A stretch of 64,000 nt of DNA, from positions 19,541 to 83,540 of the forward strand of contig UQDA01000012.1 of the NCBI GenBank assembly GCA_900539715.1. Direction: 5' to 3'. The DNA comes from an uncultured Lachnospiraceae bacterium. GTDB taxonomy: Bacteria; Bacillota; Clostridia; Lachnospirales; Lachnospiraceae. Below the pieces are notes generated by a model, which was not told where the DNA came from, made no database searches, and saw only the letters and a program-made list of their open reading frames with translations. The translations under genes were made by a program, and so were the position numbers. The number at the start of each line of letters is the position of its first letter. The first letter of the stretch is position 1. Of the stretch, positions 16,251 to 25,982 are shown one piece after another.

Positions 16251-16784
16251 ATGGCAAAAGTTGAACTGAAAGCACCTGTAGTTGCAGAGATTTCCGAAGC
16301 AGTCAAGGAAGCGCAGTCTGTCGTACTGGTAGACTACCGCGGTCTGACCGTTGAGCAGGACACCGCTCTTCGTAAACAGCTTCGTAACGCTGGTATCACT
16401 TACAAGGTGTACAAAAACACAATGATGAACTTTGCGTTCAAGGGTACAGATTTCGAGGCGTTGGCTCCGTATCTGGAAGGCCCCAGCGCAATCGCAATCT
16501 CCACCACGGACGCAACAGCTCCCGCAAGAGAACTGGCTAACTTTGCAAAGACAGCAGATAAGCTGGAGATCAAGGGCGGCGTTGTGGAAGGCAATGCATA
16601 TGATGCAGCCGGCATCATGGAAATCGCGAAGATTCCTGGAAGAGAAGCTCTTATTTCCAGATTGCTGGGCAGCATGCAGTCCCCGATCACAAACATGGCT
16701 CGCGTTCTGAATCAGATCGCAGAGAAAGGCGGCGCGGCAAACTGCGAGGCAGCTCCTGCAGAAGAAGCACCCGCTGCAGAATAA
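16251..16784 (+). CDS. rplJ: 50S ribosomal protein L10
   Basis: This 177-residue protein begins MAKVELKAPVVAEISEAVKE. It contains the YRGLTVEQDTALRKQLRNAG RNA-binding region and a C-terminal helix that binds L7/L12 dimers. The alanine- and glutamate-rich end (AAPAEEAPAAE) is normal for the family. An AGGAGG site precedes it. rplL follows after 80 bases. Confidence 0.97.
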   Translation: MAKVELKAPVVAEISEAVKEAQSVVLVDYRGLTVEQDTALRKQLRNAGITYKVYKNTMMNFAFKGTDFEALAPYLEGPSAIAISTTDATAPARELANFAKTADKLEIKGGVVEGNAYDAAGIMEIAKIPGREALISRLLGSMQSPITNMARVLNQIAEKGGAANCEAAPAEEAPAAE

Positions 16785-16864
16785 TTTTCTCAATAGTAAG
16801 AGAGAACACTACGCTGTATAAGACGGCGTAAACACGAATCATAAAAAAACGGAGGTAAATAAAA

Positions 16865-17239
16865 ATGGCAAAATTAACCGCTCAGGAATTTATCGATGCA
16901 ATCAAAGAGATGACCGTATTAGAGTTAAATGATCTGGTAAAGGCTTGTGAAGAGGAGTTCGGCGTATCCGCAGCAGCTGGCGTTGTTGTAGCAGCAGCAG
17001 GTGGCGAGGCAGCAGCAGCAGAAGAGAAGACCGAGTTCGACGTAGAGCTGACAGAGGTTGGCCCTAACAAGGTTAAGGTTATCAAAGTAGTTCGTGAAGT
17101 AACAGGTCTGGGCCTGAAGGAAGCTAAGGAAGTTGTAGATGGCGCTCCGAAGGTTCTGAAAGAAGGCGTTTCCAAGGAAGAAGCTGAAGATATCCAGAAG
17201 AAGCTGGATGCTGAAGGCGCAAAGGTTACTCTGAAATAA
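16865..17239 (+). CDS. rplL: 50S ribosomal protein L7/L12
   Basis: This 124-residue stalk protein has an N-terminal dimerization helix pair, a flexible alanine-rich hinge (around GVVVAAAGGEAAAAEEKTEF) and the C-terminal domain (VIKVVREVTGLGLKEAKEVV) that recruits translation GTPases such as EF-G and EF-Tu, both coded nearby. Length is normal. A terminator follows. Confidence 0.97.
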   Translation: MAKLTAQEFIDAIKEMTVLELNDLVKACEEEFGVSAAAGVVVAAAGGEAAAAEEKTEFDVELTEVGPNKVKVIKVVREVTGLGLKEAKEVVDGAPKVLKEGVSKEEAEDIQKKLDAEGAKVTLK

Positions 17240-17261
17240 TTTCAGCCAATATCTTACCAAC

Positions 17262-17296
17262 AAAGGCGTTCGCAATGCGGACGCCTTTCCTTTTTG
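17262..17296 (+). terminator. Terminator after rplL
   Basis: AAAGGCGTTCG, loop CAATG, CGGACGCCTTT, then CCTTTTT. It separates rplJ-rplL from rpoB-rpoC. Some read-through is possible because the T run is broken. Confidence 0.85.
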
Positions 17297-17316
17297 AAAA
17301 AATATTAAAATACCTG

Positions 17317-17345
17317 TTGACTTTGTGTGTGGGTTGTGTTAGATT
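17317..17345 (+). promoter_or_regulatory. Promoter of rpoB-rpoC
   Basis: TTGACT (17317-17322), a 17-base spacer and TAGATT (17340-17345), with a leader of about 95 bases and no obvious strong hairpin. Confidence 0.6.
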
Positions 17346-17443
17346 GTAGTGTGCACTATTGTGTTAGAGTATGCCATTTTATAAGTGTAATACCGAATAG
17401 TAATAGTCAAAGAAATCAATTATAAGAACGGGGTGAAGTGTCA

Positions 17444-20400
17444 ATGGAAAAAAACAGAATACGTCCGACTGCCAAAGGCAAGAACATGCGTATGAGTTAT
17501 GCACGTCGGAAAGAAGTATTGGAAATGCCCAATCTTATAGAGATTCAGAAGAATTCCTATAAGTGGTTCCTGGAAGAAGGACTCAAAGAGGTGTTCGACG
17601 ATATTTCTCCGATTTCCGATTACAGCGGACACTTGAGTCTGGAATTTGTGGACTTCGAGCTGTGCGAGGATGACGTTAAGTATTCTATTGAGAAGTGCAA
17701 GGAGAGGGATGCGACATATGCAGCTCCTCTGAAAGTCAAGGTACGCCTTTATAATAAGGAAAAAGAAGAGATCAGTGAACATGAAATCTTCATGGGCGAT
17801 CTGCCGCTGATGACTGAGACAGGCACTTTCGTTATCAACGGCGCGGAACGTGTTATTGTCAGCCAGTTGGTGCGTTCCCCCGGCATCTATTACGGCATCG
17901 GTCACGATAAGATCGGTAAGAGATTGTTCTCCAGTACGGTAATCCCGAACAGGGGTGCATGGCTGGAGTATGAGACGGATTCCAATGATGTATTTTATGT
18001 ACGTGTGGACCGTACCAGAAAAGTGCCGATCACTGTTCTGCTTCGTGCGCTGGGACTCGGAACAAATGAAGAGATCCGAGAGGTATTCGGGGATGAACCT
18101 AAGATCGAGGCAAGCTTTTCAAAGGACACTTCTGAGAGCTATCAGGAGGGTCTGTTAGAGTTATACAAAAAAATCCGTCCCGGAGAGCCTTTGAGCGTTG
18201 AGAGCGCAGAGAGTCTGATCAATGCGATGTTCTTCGATCCCAGAAGATATGATCTGGCGAAAGTAGGACGTTACAAATTTAATAAGAAACTGGCACTGCG
18301 TGCGCGTATCCGCGGACAGGAGCTGGCAGAAGATGTTATTGACACTTCCACGGGTGAAGTTTTGGCGGCTGCCGGCACAAAAGTGACGCTGGAGCTGGCA
18401 GATTTGATCCAGAACAGCGCAGTACCTTATATTTATGTACAGACAGAAGAGCGTAAAGTTAAAGTTCTGTCCAACATGATGGTAGACCTGACACATTATG
18501 TGGATTGTGATCCGAAGGATTTAGGCATCACAGAGATGGTTTACTACCCTGCGCTTGCTCCTATCCTTGAGCAGTATTCCGGAAATCCGGAAGAGCTGGC
18601 GGAAGCGATCAGCCGAAATGTACATGAGCTTGTTCCGAAGCATATCACAAAGGAAGATATCATTGCTTCCATTAACTATAATATCCATCTGGAATACGGC
18701 GTTGGTAATGAGGATGACATCGACCATCTGGGCAACCGTCGTATCCGTGCGGTCGGTGAGCTTTTACAGAACCAGTATCGTATTGGTCTTTCCAGACTGG
18801 AGAGAGTGGTGCGTGAGCGTATGACCACACATGACGCGGAGGATATTTCTCCGCAGTCGCTGATCAATATTAAACCGGTACAGGCTGCGGTGAAAGAGTT
18901 CTTTGGTTCTTCCCAGCTGTCTCAGTTTATGGATCAGAATAACCCGCTGGGTGAGCTGACGCATAAGCGCCGTCTGTCCGCTCTGGGCCCTGGCGGTCTG
19001 TCACGTGACCGTGCCGGATTCGAGGTCCGCGACGTACATTACTCCCATTATGGAAGAATGTGTCCGATTGAGACGCCCGAGGGTCCTAACATCGGTCTGA
19101 TCAACTCTCTTGCAAGTTATGCAAAGATTAATGAATACGGATTTATCGAAGCGCCGTATCGTAAGATTGACAAGACTGATCCGGCAAATCCGCGCGTTAC
19201 GAATGAAGTTGTTTATATGACTGCGGATGAGGAAGATAATTACCATGTAGCGCAGGCTAACTCCGAACTGGATGAGAACGGTTACTTTATCCATCCGAAT
19301 GTTTCCGGACGTTATCTGGATGAGACATCCGAGTATCCCAAGACAGTATATGAGTACATGGACGTATCTCCTCAGATGGTGTTCTCAGTGGCTACCGCGC
19401 TGATTCCGTTCCTTCAGAACGATGACGCGAACCGTGCGCTGATGGGTTCCAACATGCAGCGTCAGGCCGTGCCGCTTCTGACGACCGATGCTCCTGTTGT
19501 AGGTACCGGTATTGAAGTAAAGGCTGCGGTAGACTCCGGCGTGTGTGTGGTGGCAAAGAAAGCCGGTACGATTGATCATGTTTCTTCCAACCTGATCCGC
19601 ATGACATGCGATGACGGCGAGAAGATGGAATATCGTCTGACCAAGTTTTCACGAAGCAACCAGTCCAACTGCTACAACCAGCGCCCGATTGTATTTAAGG
19701 GTAACCATGTAGAGGCAGGACAGGTAATCGCGGACGGACCTTCCACATCCGAAGGTGAGCTGGCTCTGGGTAAAAACCCGCTGATCGGCTTTATGACATG
19801 GGAAGGTTATAACTACGAGGACGCGGTTCTTCTGAGTGAGCGTCTGGTTATGGATGATGTGTATACTTCTATCCATATTGAAGAATATGAGGCAGAAGCC
19901 CGTGATACGAAGCTCGGACCTGAAGAAATCACAAGAGATGTTCCCGGCGTTGGTGACGAAGCGTTAAAGGATCTGGATGACAGAGGTATTATCCGTGTCG
20001 GTGCAGAAGTCCGTGCCGGAGATATTCTGGTCGGTAAGGTAACTCCCAAGGGAGAAACGGAACTGACTGCGGAAGAGCGTCTGCTGCGTGCAATCTTCGG
20101 TGAGAAAGCGCGTGAGGTAAGGGATACTTCCCTGAAAGTTCCTCACGGAGAATATGGTATTATCGTAGATGCCAAGGTATTTACAAGAGAGAACGGCGAC
20201 GAACTGTCTCCCGGTGTAAATCAGGCTGTACGTATTTATATTGCACAGAAGAGAAAGATTTCCGTCGGAGATAAGATGGCTGGTCGTCACGGTAACAAGG
20301 GTGTCATTTCCCGTGTGCTTCCGGTTGAGGATATGCCGTATCTGCCCAACGGACGTCCGCTGGATATCGTTCTGAATCCTCTGGGCGTGCCTTCCCGAAT

Positions 20401-21304
20401 GAATATCGGTCAGGTCCTGGAAATCCATCTTTCTCTGGCTGCAAAGGCTCTGGGATTCAACGTTGCGACTCCGATCTTTAACGGTGCGAACGAGAATGAT
20501 ATTCAGGATACCCTGGAGCTTGCAAATGATTATGTCAACCTTGAATGGGATGAATTTAAGGCAAAGCACGGCGAAGACCTTCATCCGGACGTTCTGGACT
20601 ACCTGTATGAGAACCGCGCTCACAGAGAGCTGTGGAAAGGGGTTCCGATTTCCAAGGAAGGTAAGGTGCGTTTAAGAGACGGTCGTACCGGAGAGTATTT
20701 TGACAGCCCGGTTACAATCGGACACATGCACTATCTGAAGCTGCACCATCTGGTTGACGATAAGATCCATGCCCGTTCCACAGGCCCCTACTCTCTCGTA
20801 ACACAGCAGCCTCTGGGCGGTAAAGCTCAGTTTGGCGGACAGCGTTTCGGTGAGATGGAGGTTTGGGCGCTGGAGGCTTACGGCGCTGCATACACGCTGC
20901 AGGAGATCCTGACAGTGAAGTCCGATGATGTGGTTGGACGTGTGAAGACATATGAAGCCATTATCAAAGGCGATAACATACCTGAACCCGGTATTCCGGA
21001 GTCCTTTAAGGTGCTCTTAAAGGAGCTGCAGTCTCTGGGTCTGGATGTGAGAGTGCTGCGTGACGACAATACAGAAGTTGAGATCATGGAAACTGTCGAT
21101 TACAGCGATACGGATTACCGCTATGAGATGGAGGGAGATTCCAAGGGTTACAACTACCATGAAGAAGAAAATCTGGGCAAGCTGGGTTATCAGAAGCAGG
21201 AATTTGACGCAGAGAAGGAAGAACTTGTCAGCGCAGAAGATGCAGATGATTTCGGAAGCGACAGTCTGGATGACGGATTTGAGGAATCTTTCGACGAAGA
21301 GTAA
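17444..21304 (+). CDS. rpoB: DNA-directed RNA polymerase subunit beta
   Basis: This protein has about 1286 residues. The rifampicin-site cluster GSSQLSQFMDQNNPLGELTH and RRLSALGPGGLSRDRAGFEV has the wild-type residues equivalent to E. coli D516, H526 and S531. Later regions VGDKMAGRHGNKG and GGKAQFGGQRFGEMEVWALE are also present. ATG 17444 is preferred to a GTG two codons earlier because of the GGGGTG spacing. The last 35 residues form an unusually acidic tail. rpoC follows after 32 bases. Confidence 0.97.
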   Translation: MEKNRIRPTAKGKNMRMSYARRKEVLEMPNLIEIQKNSYKWFLEEGLKEVFDDISPISDYSGHLSLEFVDFELCEDDVKYSIEKCKERDATYAAPLKVKVRLYNKEKEEISEHEIFMGDLPLMTETGTFVINGAERVIVSQLVRSPGIYYGIGHDKIGKRLFSSTVIPNRGAWLEYETDSNDVFYVRVDRTRKVPITVLLRALGLGTNEEIREVFGDEPKIEASFSKDTSESYQEGLLELYKKIRPGEPLSVESAESLINAMFFDPRRYDLAKVGRYKFNKKLALRARIRGQELAEDVIDTSTGEVLAAAGTKVTLELADLIQNSAVPYIYVQTEERKVKVLSNMMVDLTHYVDCDPKDLGITEMVYYPALAPILEQYSGNPEELAEAISRNVHELVPKHITKEDIIASINYNIHLEYGVGNEDDIDHLGNRRIRAVGELLQNQYRIGLSRLERVVRERMTTHDAEDISPQSLINIKPVQAAVKEFFGSSQLSQFMDQNNPLGELTHKRRLSALGPGGLSRDRAGFEVRDVHYSHYGRMCPIETPEGPNIGLINSLASYAKINEYGFIEAPYRKIDKTDPANPRVTNEVVYMTADEEDNYHVAQANSELDENGYFIHPNVSGRYLDETSEYPKTVYEYMDVSPQMVFSVATALIPFLQNDDANRALMGSNMQRQAVPLLTTDAPVVGTGIEVKAAVDSGVCVVAKKAGTIDHVSSNLIRMTCDDGEKMEYRLTKFSRSNQSNCYNQRPIVFKGNHVEAGQVIADGPSTSEGELALGKNPLIGFMTWEGYNYEDAVLLSERLVMDDVYTSIHIEEYEAEARDTKLGPEEITRDVPGVGDEALKDLDDRGIIRVGAEVRAGDILVGKVTPKGETELTAEERLLRAIFGEKAREVRDTSLKVPHGEYGIIVDAKVFTRENGDELSPGVNQAVRIYIAQKRKISVGDKMAGRHGNKGVISRVLPVEDMPYLPNGRPLDIVLNPLGVPSRMNIGQVLEIHLSLAAKALGFNVATPIFNGANENDIQDTLELANDYVNLEWDEFKAKHGEDLHPDVLDYLYENRAHRELWKGVPISKEGKVRLRDGRTGEYFDSPVTIGHMHYLKLHHLVDDKIHARSTGPYSLVTQQPLGGKAQFGGQRFGEMEVWALEAYGAAYTLQEILTVKSDDVVGRVKTYEAIIKGDNIPEPGIPESFKVLLKELQSLGLDVRVLRDDNTEVEIMETVDYSDTDYRYEMEGDSKGYNYHEEENLGKLGYQKQEFDAEKEELVSAEDADDFGSDSLDDGFEESFDEE

Positions 21305-21336
21305 GCCGAATCGTGAATATGTAAAGGAGTGCCAAG

Positions 21337-24300
21337 ATGTCTGAAACAAAAAACGAAGTTTATCAGCCGATGACGTTTGATGCCATCAAAATCGGTTTAG
21401 CGTCTCCGGAGAAAATTCGTGAATGGTCCAGAGGCGAGGTTTTAAAGCCTGAGACAATCAACTACAGAACCTTAAAGCCTGAGCGCGACGGTCTGTTTTG
21501 TGAGCGGATTTTCGGACCCAGCAAAGACTGGGAGTGCCATTGCGGCAAATATAAAAAGATCAGATACAAAGGCGTTGTCTGCGATCGCTGCGGCGTGGAA
21601 GTTACCAAGTCCAGCGTTCGCCGTGAACGCATGGGCCATATTGAACTGGCTGCACCGGTTTCCCATATCTGGTATTTCAAGGGAATCCCGAGCCGGATGG
21701 GACTGATTCTGGATCTGTCCCCCCGTGTTCTGGAGAAGGTGCTGTATTTTGCTTCCTATATCGTTCTGGATAAGGGAGATACCAGCCTGGAATACAAGCA
21801 GGTTCTCTCTGAAAAGGAATATCAGGATGCAAGGGAGACCTGGGGCAACCGTTTCCGTGTCGGAATGGGTGCCGAGTCTATCAAAGAACTGTTGGAATCC
21901 ATTGATCTTGAAAAAGAAGCGGTGGAGTTAAAGGATGAGCTGGAGGATGCCAGCGGACAGAAGCGCGCGAGAATTATCAAGCGTCTGGAAGTAGTAGAAG
22001 CTTTCCGCGAATCCGGCAACCGTCCGGAGTGGATGATTCTGGATGCTGTTCCGGTCATTCCGCCTGATCTGCGCCCGATGGTGCAGCTGGATGGCGGACG
22101 TTTTGCAACGTCTGACTTAAATGACCTGTACAGAAGAATCATCAACCGCAACAATCGTCTGAAAAGACTGCTGGAGCTGGGTGCTCCGGATATTATCGTC
22201 CGCAACGAGAAGCGTATGCTGCAGGAGGCGGTCGATGCTCTGATAGATAACGGAAGAAGAGGACGTCCGGTTACCGGCCCCGGCAACCGTGCGTTAAAGT
22301 CCCTGTCTGATATGCTGAAAGGTAAGTCCGGACGTTTCCGTCAGAACCTGCTCGGTAAGCGTGTAGACTATTCCGGACGTTCCGTTATCGTCGTAGGACC
22401 CGAATTAAAGATTTATCAGTGCGGTTTGCCCAAGGAGATGGCGATCGAGCTGTTCAAGCCTTTTGTAATGAAAGAACTGGTGAGCAGAGGCGTTTCCCAG
22501 AACATCAAAAATGCGAAGAAGCTGGTAGAACGGCTGGATACGCAGGTTTGGGACGTTCTGGAAGATGTCATCAAGGAGCATCCGGTTATGTTAAACCGTG
22601 CGCCTACACTGCACAGACTGGGTATCCAGGCATTCGAGCCTATCCTTGTAGAAGGTAAGGCTATCAAGCTGCATCCCCTTGTTTGTACCGCGTTCAACGC
22701 CGATTTCGACGGTGACCAGATGGCTGTACACCTTCCGCTTTCTCAGGAGGCGCAGGCGGAGTGCCGCTTCATGCTGCTGTCTCCTAACAACCTGTTAAAG
22801 CCTTCCGACGGCGGACCGGTAGCAGTTCCTTCCCAGGATATGGTATTGGGTATCTACTACCTGACACAGGAGCGCCCCGGCGTTACCGGTGAAGGCAAAT
22901 ACTTCAAGAGCGTAAACGAAGCGATCCTCGCTTATGAGAATAAGGCATGTACGCTTCATTCCCGCATCCATGTGCGTATGACGAAGGTGAACGCGCAGGG
23001 CGAGGAAGTGAGCGGGTTTGTTGAATCCACATTGGGACGTTTTATCTTCAACGAAATCCTTCCTCAGGATTTGGGCTATGTGGACAGAACGGATCCGGAA
23101 AACTTCTTAAAACTGGAAGTTGATTTCCATGTCGGCAAGAAGCAGTTAAAGCAGATTCTGGAAAAAGTCATCAATACGCACGGAGCATCCCGTACTGCGG
23201 AAGTACTGGACGATGTCAAGGCGATCGGCTACAAATACTCTACAAGAGCTGCAATGACCGTATCCATTTCTGATATGACAGTGCCGGCTCAGAAGGCAGA
23301 GATGCTGGAAGAGGCTCAGAAGACTGTAGATAAAATCGGCAGAAACTTCCGTCGTGGTCTTATCACAGAGGAAGAGCGTTACCGTGCAGTCGTAGAGACA
23401 TGGCAGGAGACGGATAAAGAGCTGACAGATGTTCTGTTAAAAGGACTGGATAAGTATAACAACATCTTTATGATGGCGGATTCCGGTGCCCGTGGTTCTA
23501 ACCAGCAGATCAAACAGCTGGCTGGTATGCGTGGACTGATGGCTGATACGACAGGTCGTACGATCGAACTGCCGATCAAATCCAATTTCCGTGAAGGTCT
23601 GGACGTACTGGAATACTTCATGTCCGCTCACGGAGCACGAAAAGGTATGTCCGATACCGCTCTGCGTACTGCGGACTCCGGTTATCTGACACGTCGAATG
23701 GTAGACGTTTCTCAGGAACTTATCATCCGTGATATCGACTGTGCGGAGGGCAAGGATGTAATTCCGGGCATGTCCGTAAAAGCGTTCATGGATGGAAAAG
23801 AGACGATCGAAGGTCTTCAGGACAGAATCACAGGTCGTTATTCCTGCGAGGATATTTATGATAAAGACGGCAATCTGCTTGTTGGCGCGAACCACATGAT
23901 AACTCCTGCGAGAGCAAAGCGTATCATGGATACAGGCGTTGATAAGAAGGGACAGCCGATTGAAGAGGTAAAGATTCGTACGATTCTTACCTGCCGCTCC
24001 AAGAGTGGTATCTGTGCTAAGTGCTACGGTGCGAACATGGCGACCGGCGAAGCGGTTCAGGTCGGCGAAGCAGTCGGCATCATCGCAGCGCAGTCTATCG
24101 GTGAGCCCGGTACACAGCTGACGATGCGTACATTCCACTCCGGCGGTGTCGCAGGTGACGATATCACACAGGGTCTTCCCCGTGTCGAGGAGCTTTTCGA
24201 GGCAAGAAAGCCGAAGGGACTTGCTATTATCGCAGAGTTCGGCGGAACTGCTGTGATAAAGGATACAAAGAAGAAACGCGAGATCATCATAACCAACAAG

Positions 24301-25116
24301 GAAACTGCGGAGTCCAAGGCATACCTGATCCCTTATGGTTCCCGTATCAAGATTGTGGACGGTCAGGAGCTTGAGGCGGGTGATGAGCTGACAGAAGGTT
24401 CTGTAAATCCTCACGATCTGTTAAAGATAAAAGGTATCCGTGCGGTGCAGGATTATATGCTGCGTGAAGTACAGCGTGTATATCGTCTGCAGGGTGTAGA
24501 TATTTCCGATAAGCATATTGAAGTTATCGTTCGTCAGATGCTGAAGAAAATCCGTATCGAGACGAGCGGAGATACCGAATATCTGCCCGGAACGATGGTT
24601 GATGTTCTGGATTTCCAGGATACCAATGCTGCGATGGAAGCAGAAGGCAAGCAGCCTGCAGAAGGCAAACAGGTGATGATGGGTATCACAAAGGCTGCTC
24701 TGGCAACCAATTCCTTCCTGTCTGCGGCGTCCTTCCAGGAAACCACAAAGGTTCTGACGGAAGCGGCTATCAAGGGTAAGGCTGATCCGCTTATCGGTCT
24801 GAAGGAAAATGTCATTATCGGTAAGCTGATTCCTGCAGGTACCGGTATGAAGCGTTATCGTGATGTGAAGCTGAACACCGATGCGATAATCGCTGCCGAG
24901 GAAGCAGAGCGTGCGGCAAGAGCTGAGGAAGAAGCAAGAGCTGCGGCAGAGGCTGAAAAATCCGAAAAGGTAAAGAAGGAAGCTGCTGATGACGAAGAGC
25001 TTTCTGAAGAAAGTGCAGACACAGAACTGCTGGAGGAGACTCCCGAAGAGGCACTTTTGGATGAAGAAATTGATGAAGAGCTGGACGAAGAGGCAGAAGA
25101 GGAAAGCGAAGAATAA
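21337..25116 (+). CDS. rpoC: DNA-directed RNA polymerase subunit beta'
   Basis: This 1259-residue protein has an N-terminal zinc site (C67, C69, C82, C85), the catalytic magnesium motif NADFDGDQ at residues 454-461, the rudder and bridge-helix regions, and the second cysteine cluster around CRSKSGICAKC. The last 80 or so residues are a low-complexity acidic and alanine-rich tail rich in Glu, which goes beyond the core enzyme. A ribosome site AAAGGAG precedes the ATG. Confidence 0.97.
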   Translation: MSETKNEVYQPMTFDAIKIGLASPEKIREWSRGEVLKPETINYRTLKPERDGLFCERIFGPSKDWECHCGKYKKIRYKGVVCDRCGVEVTKSSVRRERMGHIELAAPVSHIWYFKGIPSRMGLILDLSPRVLEKVLYFASYIVLDKGDTSLEYKQVLSEKEYQDARETWGNRFRVGMGAESIKELLESIDLEKEAVELKDELEDASGQKRARIIKRLEVVEAFRESGNRPEWMILDAVPVIPPDLRPMVQLDGGRFATSDLNDLYRRIINRNNRLKRLLELGAPDIIVRNEKRMLQEAVDALIDNGRRGRPVTGPGNRALKSLSDMLKGKSGRFRQNLLGKRVDYSGRSVIVVGPELKIYQCGLPKEMAIELFKPFVMKELVSRGVSQNIKNAKKLVERLDTQVWDVLEDVIKEHPVMLNRAPTLHRLGIQAFEPILVEGKAIKLHPLVCTAFNADFDGDQMAVHLPLSQEAQAECRFMLLSPNNLLKPSDGGPVAVPSQDMVLGIYYLTQERPGVTGEGKYFKSVNEAILAYENKACTLHSRIHVRMTKVNAQGEEVSGFVESTLGRFIFNEILPQDLGYVDRTDPENFLKLEVDFHVGKKQLKQILEKVINTHGASRTAEVLDDVKAIGYKYSTRAAMTVSISDMTVPAQKAEMLEEAQKTVDKIGRNFRRGLITEEERYRAVVETWQETDKELTDVLLKGLDKYNNIFMMADSGARGSNQQIKQLAGMRGLMADTTGRTIELPIKSNFREGLDVLEYFMSAHGARKGMSDTALRTADSGYLTRRMVDVSQELIIRDIDCAEGKDVIPGMSVKAFMDGKETIEGLQDRITGRYSCEDIYDKDGNLLVGANHMITPARAKRIMDTGVDKKGQPIEEVKIRTILTCRSKSGICAKCYGANMATGEAVQVGEAVGIIAAQSIGEPGTQLTMRTFHSGGVAGDDITQGLPRVEELFEARKPKGLAIIAEFGGTAVIKDTKKKREIIITNKETAESKAYLIPYGSRIKIVDGQELEAGDELTEGSVNPHDLLKIKGIRAVQDYMLREVQRVYRLQGVDISDKHIEVIVRQMLKKIRIETSGDTEYLPGTMVDVLDFQDTNAAMEAEGKQPAEGKQVMMGITKAALATNSFLSAASFQETTKVLTEAAIKGKADPLIGLKENVIIGKLIPAGTGMKRYRDVKLNTDAIIAAEEAERAARAEEEARAAAEAEKSEKVKKEAADDEELSEESADTELLEETPEEALLDEEIDEELDEEAEEESEE

Positions 25117-25148
25117 GGCGCTGTTTCAGCAATAGAATAACGTAATGA

Positions 25149-25182
25149 TTTAATGCGGCAGATGTATTTCTGCCGCATTAAA
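25149..25182 (+). terminator. Terminator-like hairpin after rpoC
   Basis: TTTAATGCGGCA, loop GATGTATTTC, TGCCGCATTAAA. The stem is strong but the T run is poor (ATATATTTA), so termination may be partial. Confidence 0.65.
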
Positions 25183-25210
25183 TATATTTATGGAAAAAAC
25201 ACAAAAATAC

Positions 25211-25239
25211 TTGACAGATGATTTAAAAGCATTTACACT
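25211..25239 (+). promoter_or_regulatory. Promoter of the str operon (rpsL-rpsG-fusA)
   Basis: TTGACA (25211-25216), a 17-base spacer and TACACT (25234-25239). Confidence 0.75.
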
Positions 25240-25244
25240 GATAA

Positions 25245-25331
25245 GGTCTGCATTTGGAGATGATTATATTTTGATGCAAAAAAATATAAAGTAAATTCCT
25301 GTATAAGGAATGAATCTTCAAAGAACAGACC
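25245..25331 (+). promoter_or_regulatory. Structured leader of rpsL
   Basis: A long-range stem GGTCTG (25245-25250) with CAGACC (25326-25331) starts at the expected transcription start. It encloses two hairpins, TATATTTT with AAAAATATA and ATTCC with GGAAT. The three-way layout resembles ribosomal protein leaders. No ligand is known. Confidence 0.45.
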
Positions 25332-25389
25332 GGGCATATCTTAGTCCGAAGAAGCAACATGAGATAAGTATCGCAGGAGGTGAAACAGA

Positions 25390-25812
25390 ATGCCAACATT
25401 TAACCAGTTAGTAAGAAAGGGACGTCAGACATCTGTAAAGAAGTCTACAGCACCGGCGCTGCAGAAGGGCTACAACTCCCTTCACAAGAAAGCGACAAAT
25501 CTTTCTTCTCCTCAGAAGAGAGGCGTGTGCACAGCTGTTAAGACAGCGACTCCTAAAAAGCCTAACTCCGCTCTTAGAAAGATCGCCAGAGTACGTCTTT
25601 CCAACGGAATCGAAGTAACAAGCTACATTCCCGGTGAAGGACACAATCTGCAGGAGCACTCCGTTGTTCTGATCAGAGGCGGTCGTGTTAAGGACTTACC
25701 TGGTACCAGATACCACATCATCAGAGGTACACTGGATACCGCAGGCGTTGCAAACAGACGTCAGGCAAGATCCAAATACGGCGCTAAGAGACCTAAAGCC
25801 GCTAAGAAATAA
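25390..25812 (+). CDS. rpsL: 30S ribosomal protein S12
   Basis: This 140-residue protein carries the decoding-site loop TATPKKPNSALRK, with K56-K57 equivalent to E. coli K42-K43, and GGRVKDLPG with K101 equivalent to K87. These are the wild-type residues, with no streptomycin-resistance change. It is about 16 residues longer than the E. coli protein because of an insert before the conserved core, as in other Firmicutes. AGGAGGTG is the ribosome site. Confidence 0.97.
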   Translation: MPTFNQLVRKGRQTSVKKSTAPALQKGYNSLHKKATNLSSPQKRGVCTAVKTATPKKPNSALRKIARVRLSNGIEVTSYIPGEGHNLQEHSVVLIRGGRVKDLPGTRYHIIRGTLDTAGVANRRQARSKYGAKRPKAAKK

Positions 25813-25814
25813 GC

Positions 25815-25915
25815 TGCGGTAACGTAAGAGTACCACAAACGGAAACTAATTAAGTGTTGGAATTCTTATGCAGGGATTCCCTGCAGTTCGCTTTTTGGCG
25901 AATGGATATACCGCA
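25815..25915 (+). promoter_or_regulatory. Structured rpsL-rpsG intercistronic element (possible S7 operator)
   Basis: The stem TGCGGTA (25815-25821) with TACCGCA (25909-25915) encloses two hairpins: GCAGGG-att-CCCTGC (25870-25884) and TTCGC-tttttg-GCGAA (25887-25902). In E. coli, S7 represses its operon by binding the S12-S7 intercistronic region. A similar role is inferred here from position and shape, not from shared sequence. Confidence 0.45.
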
Positions 25916-25982
25916 CGAACACATTAGATGACACATGTGAGTACCGATGAATTAATTTGAAATGATTAAGGAGGGAAGAAAC

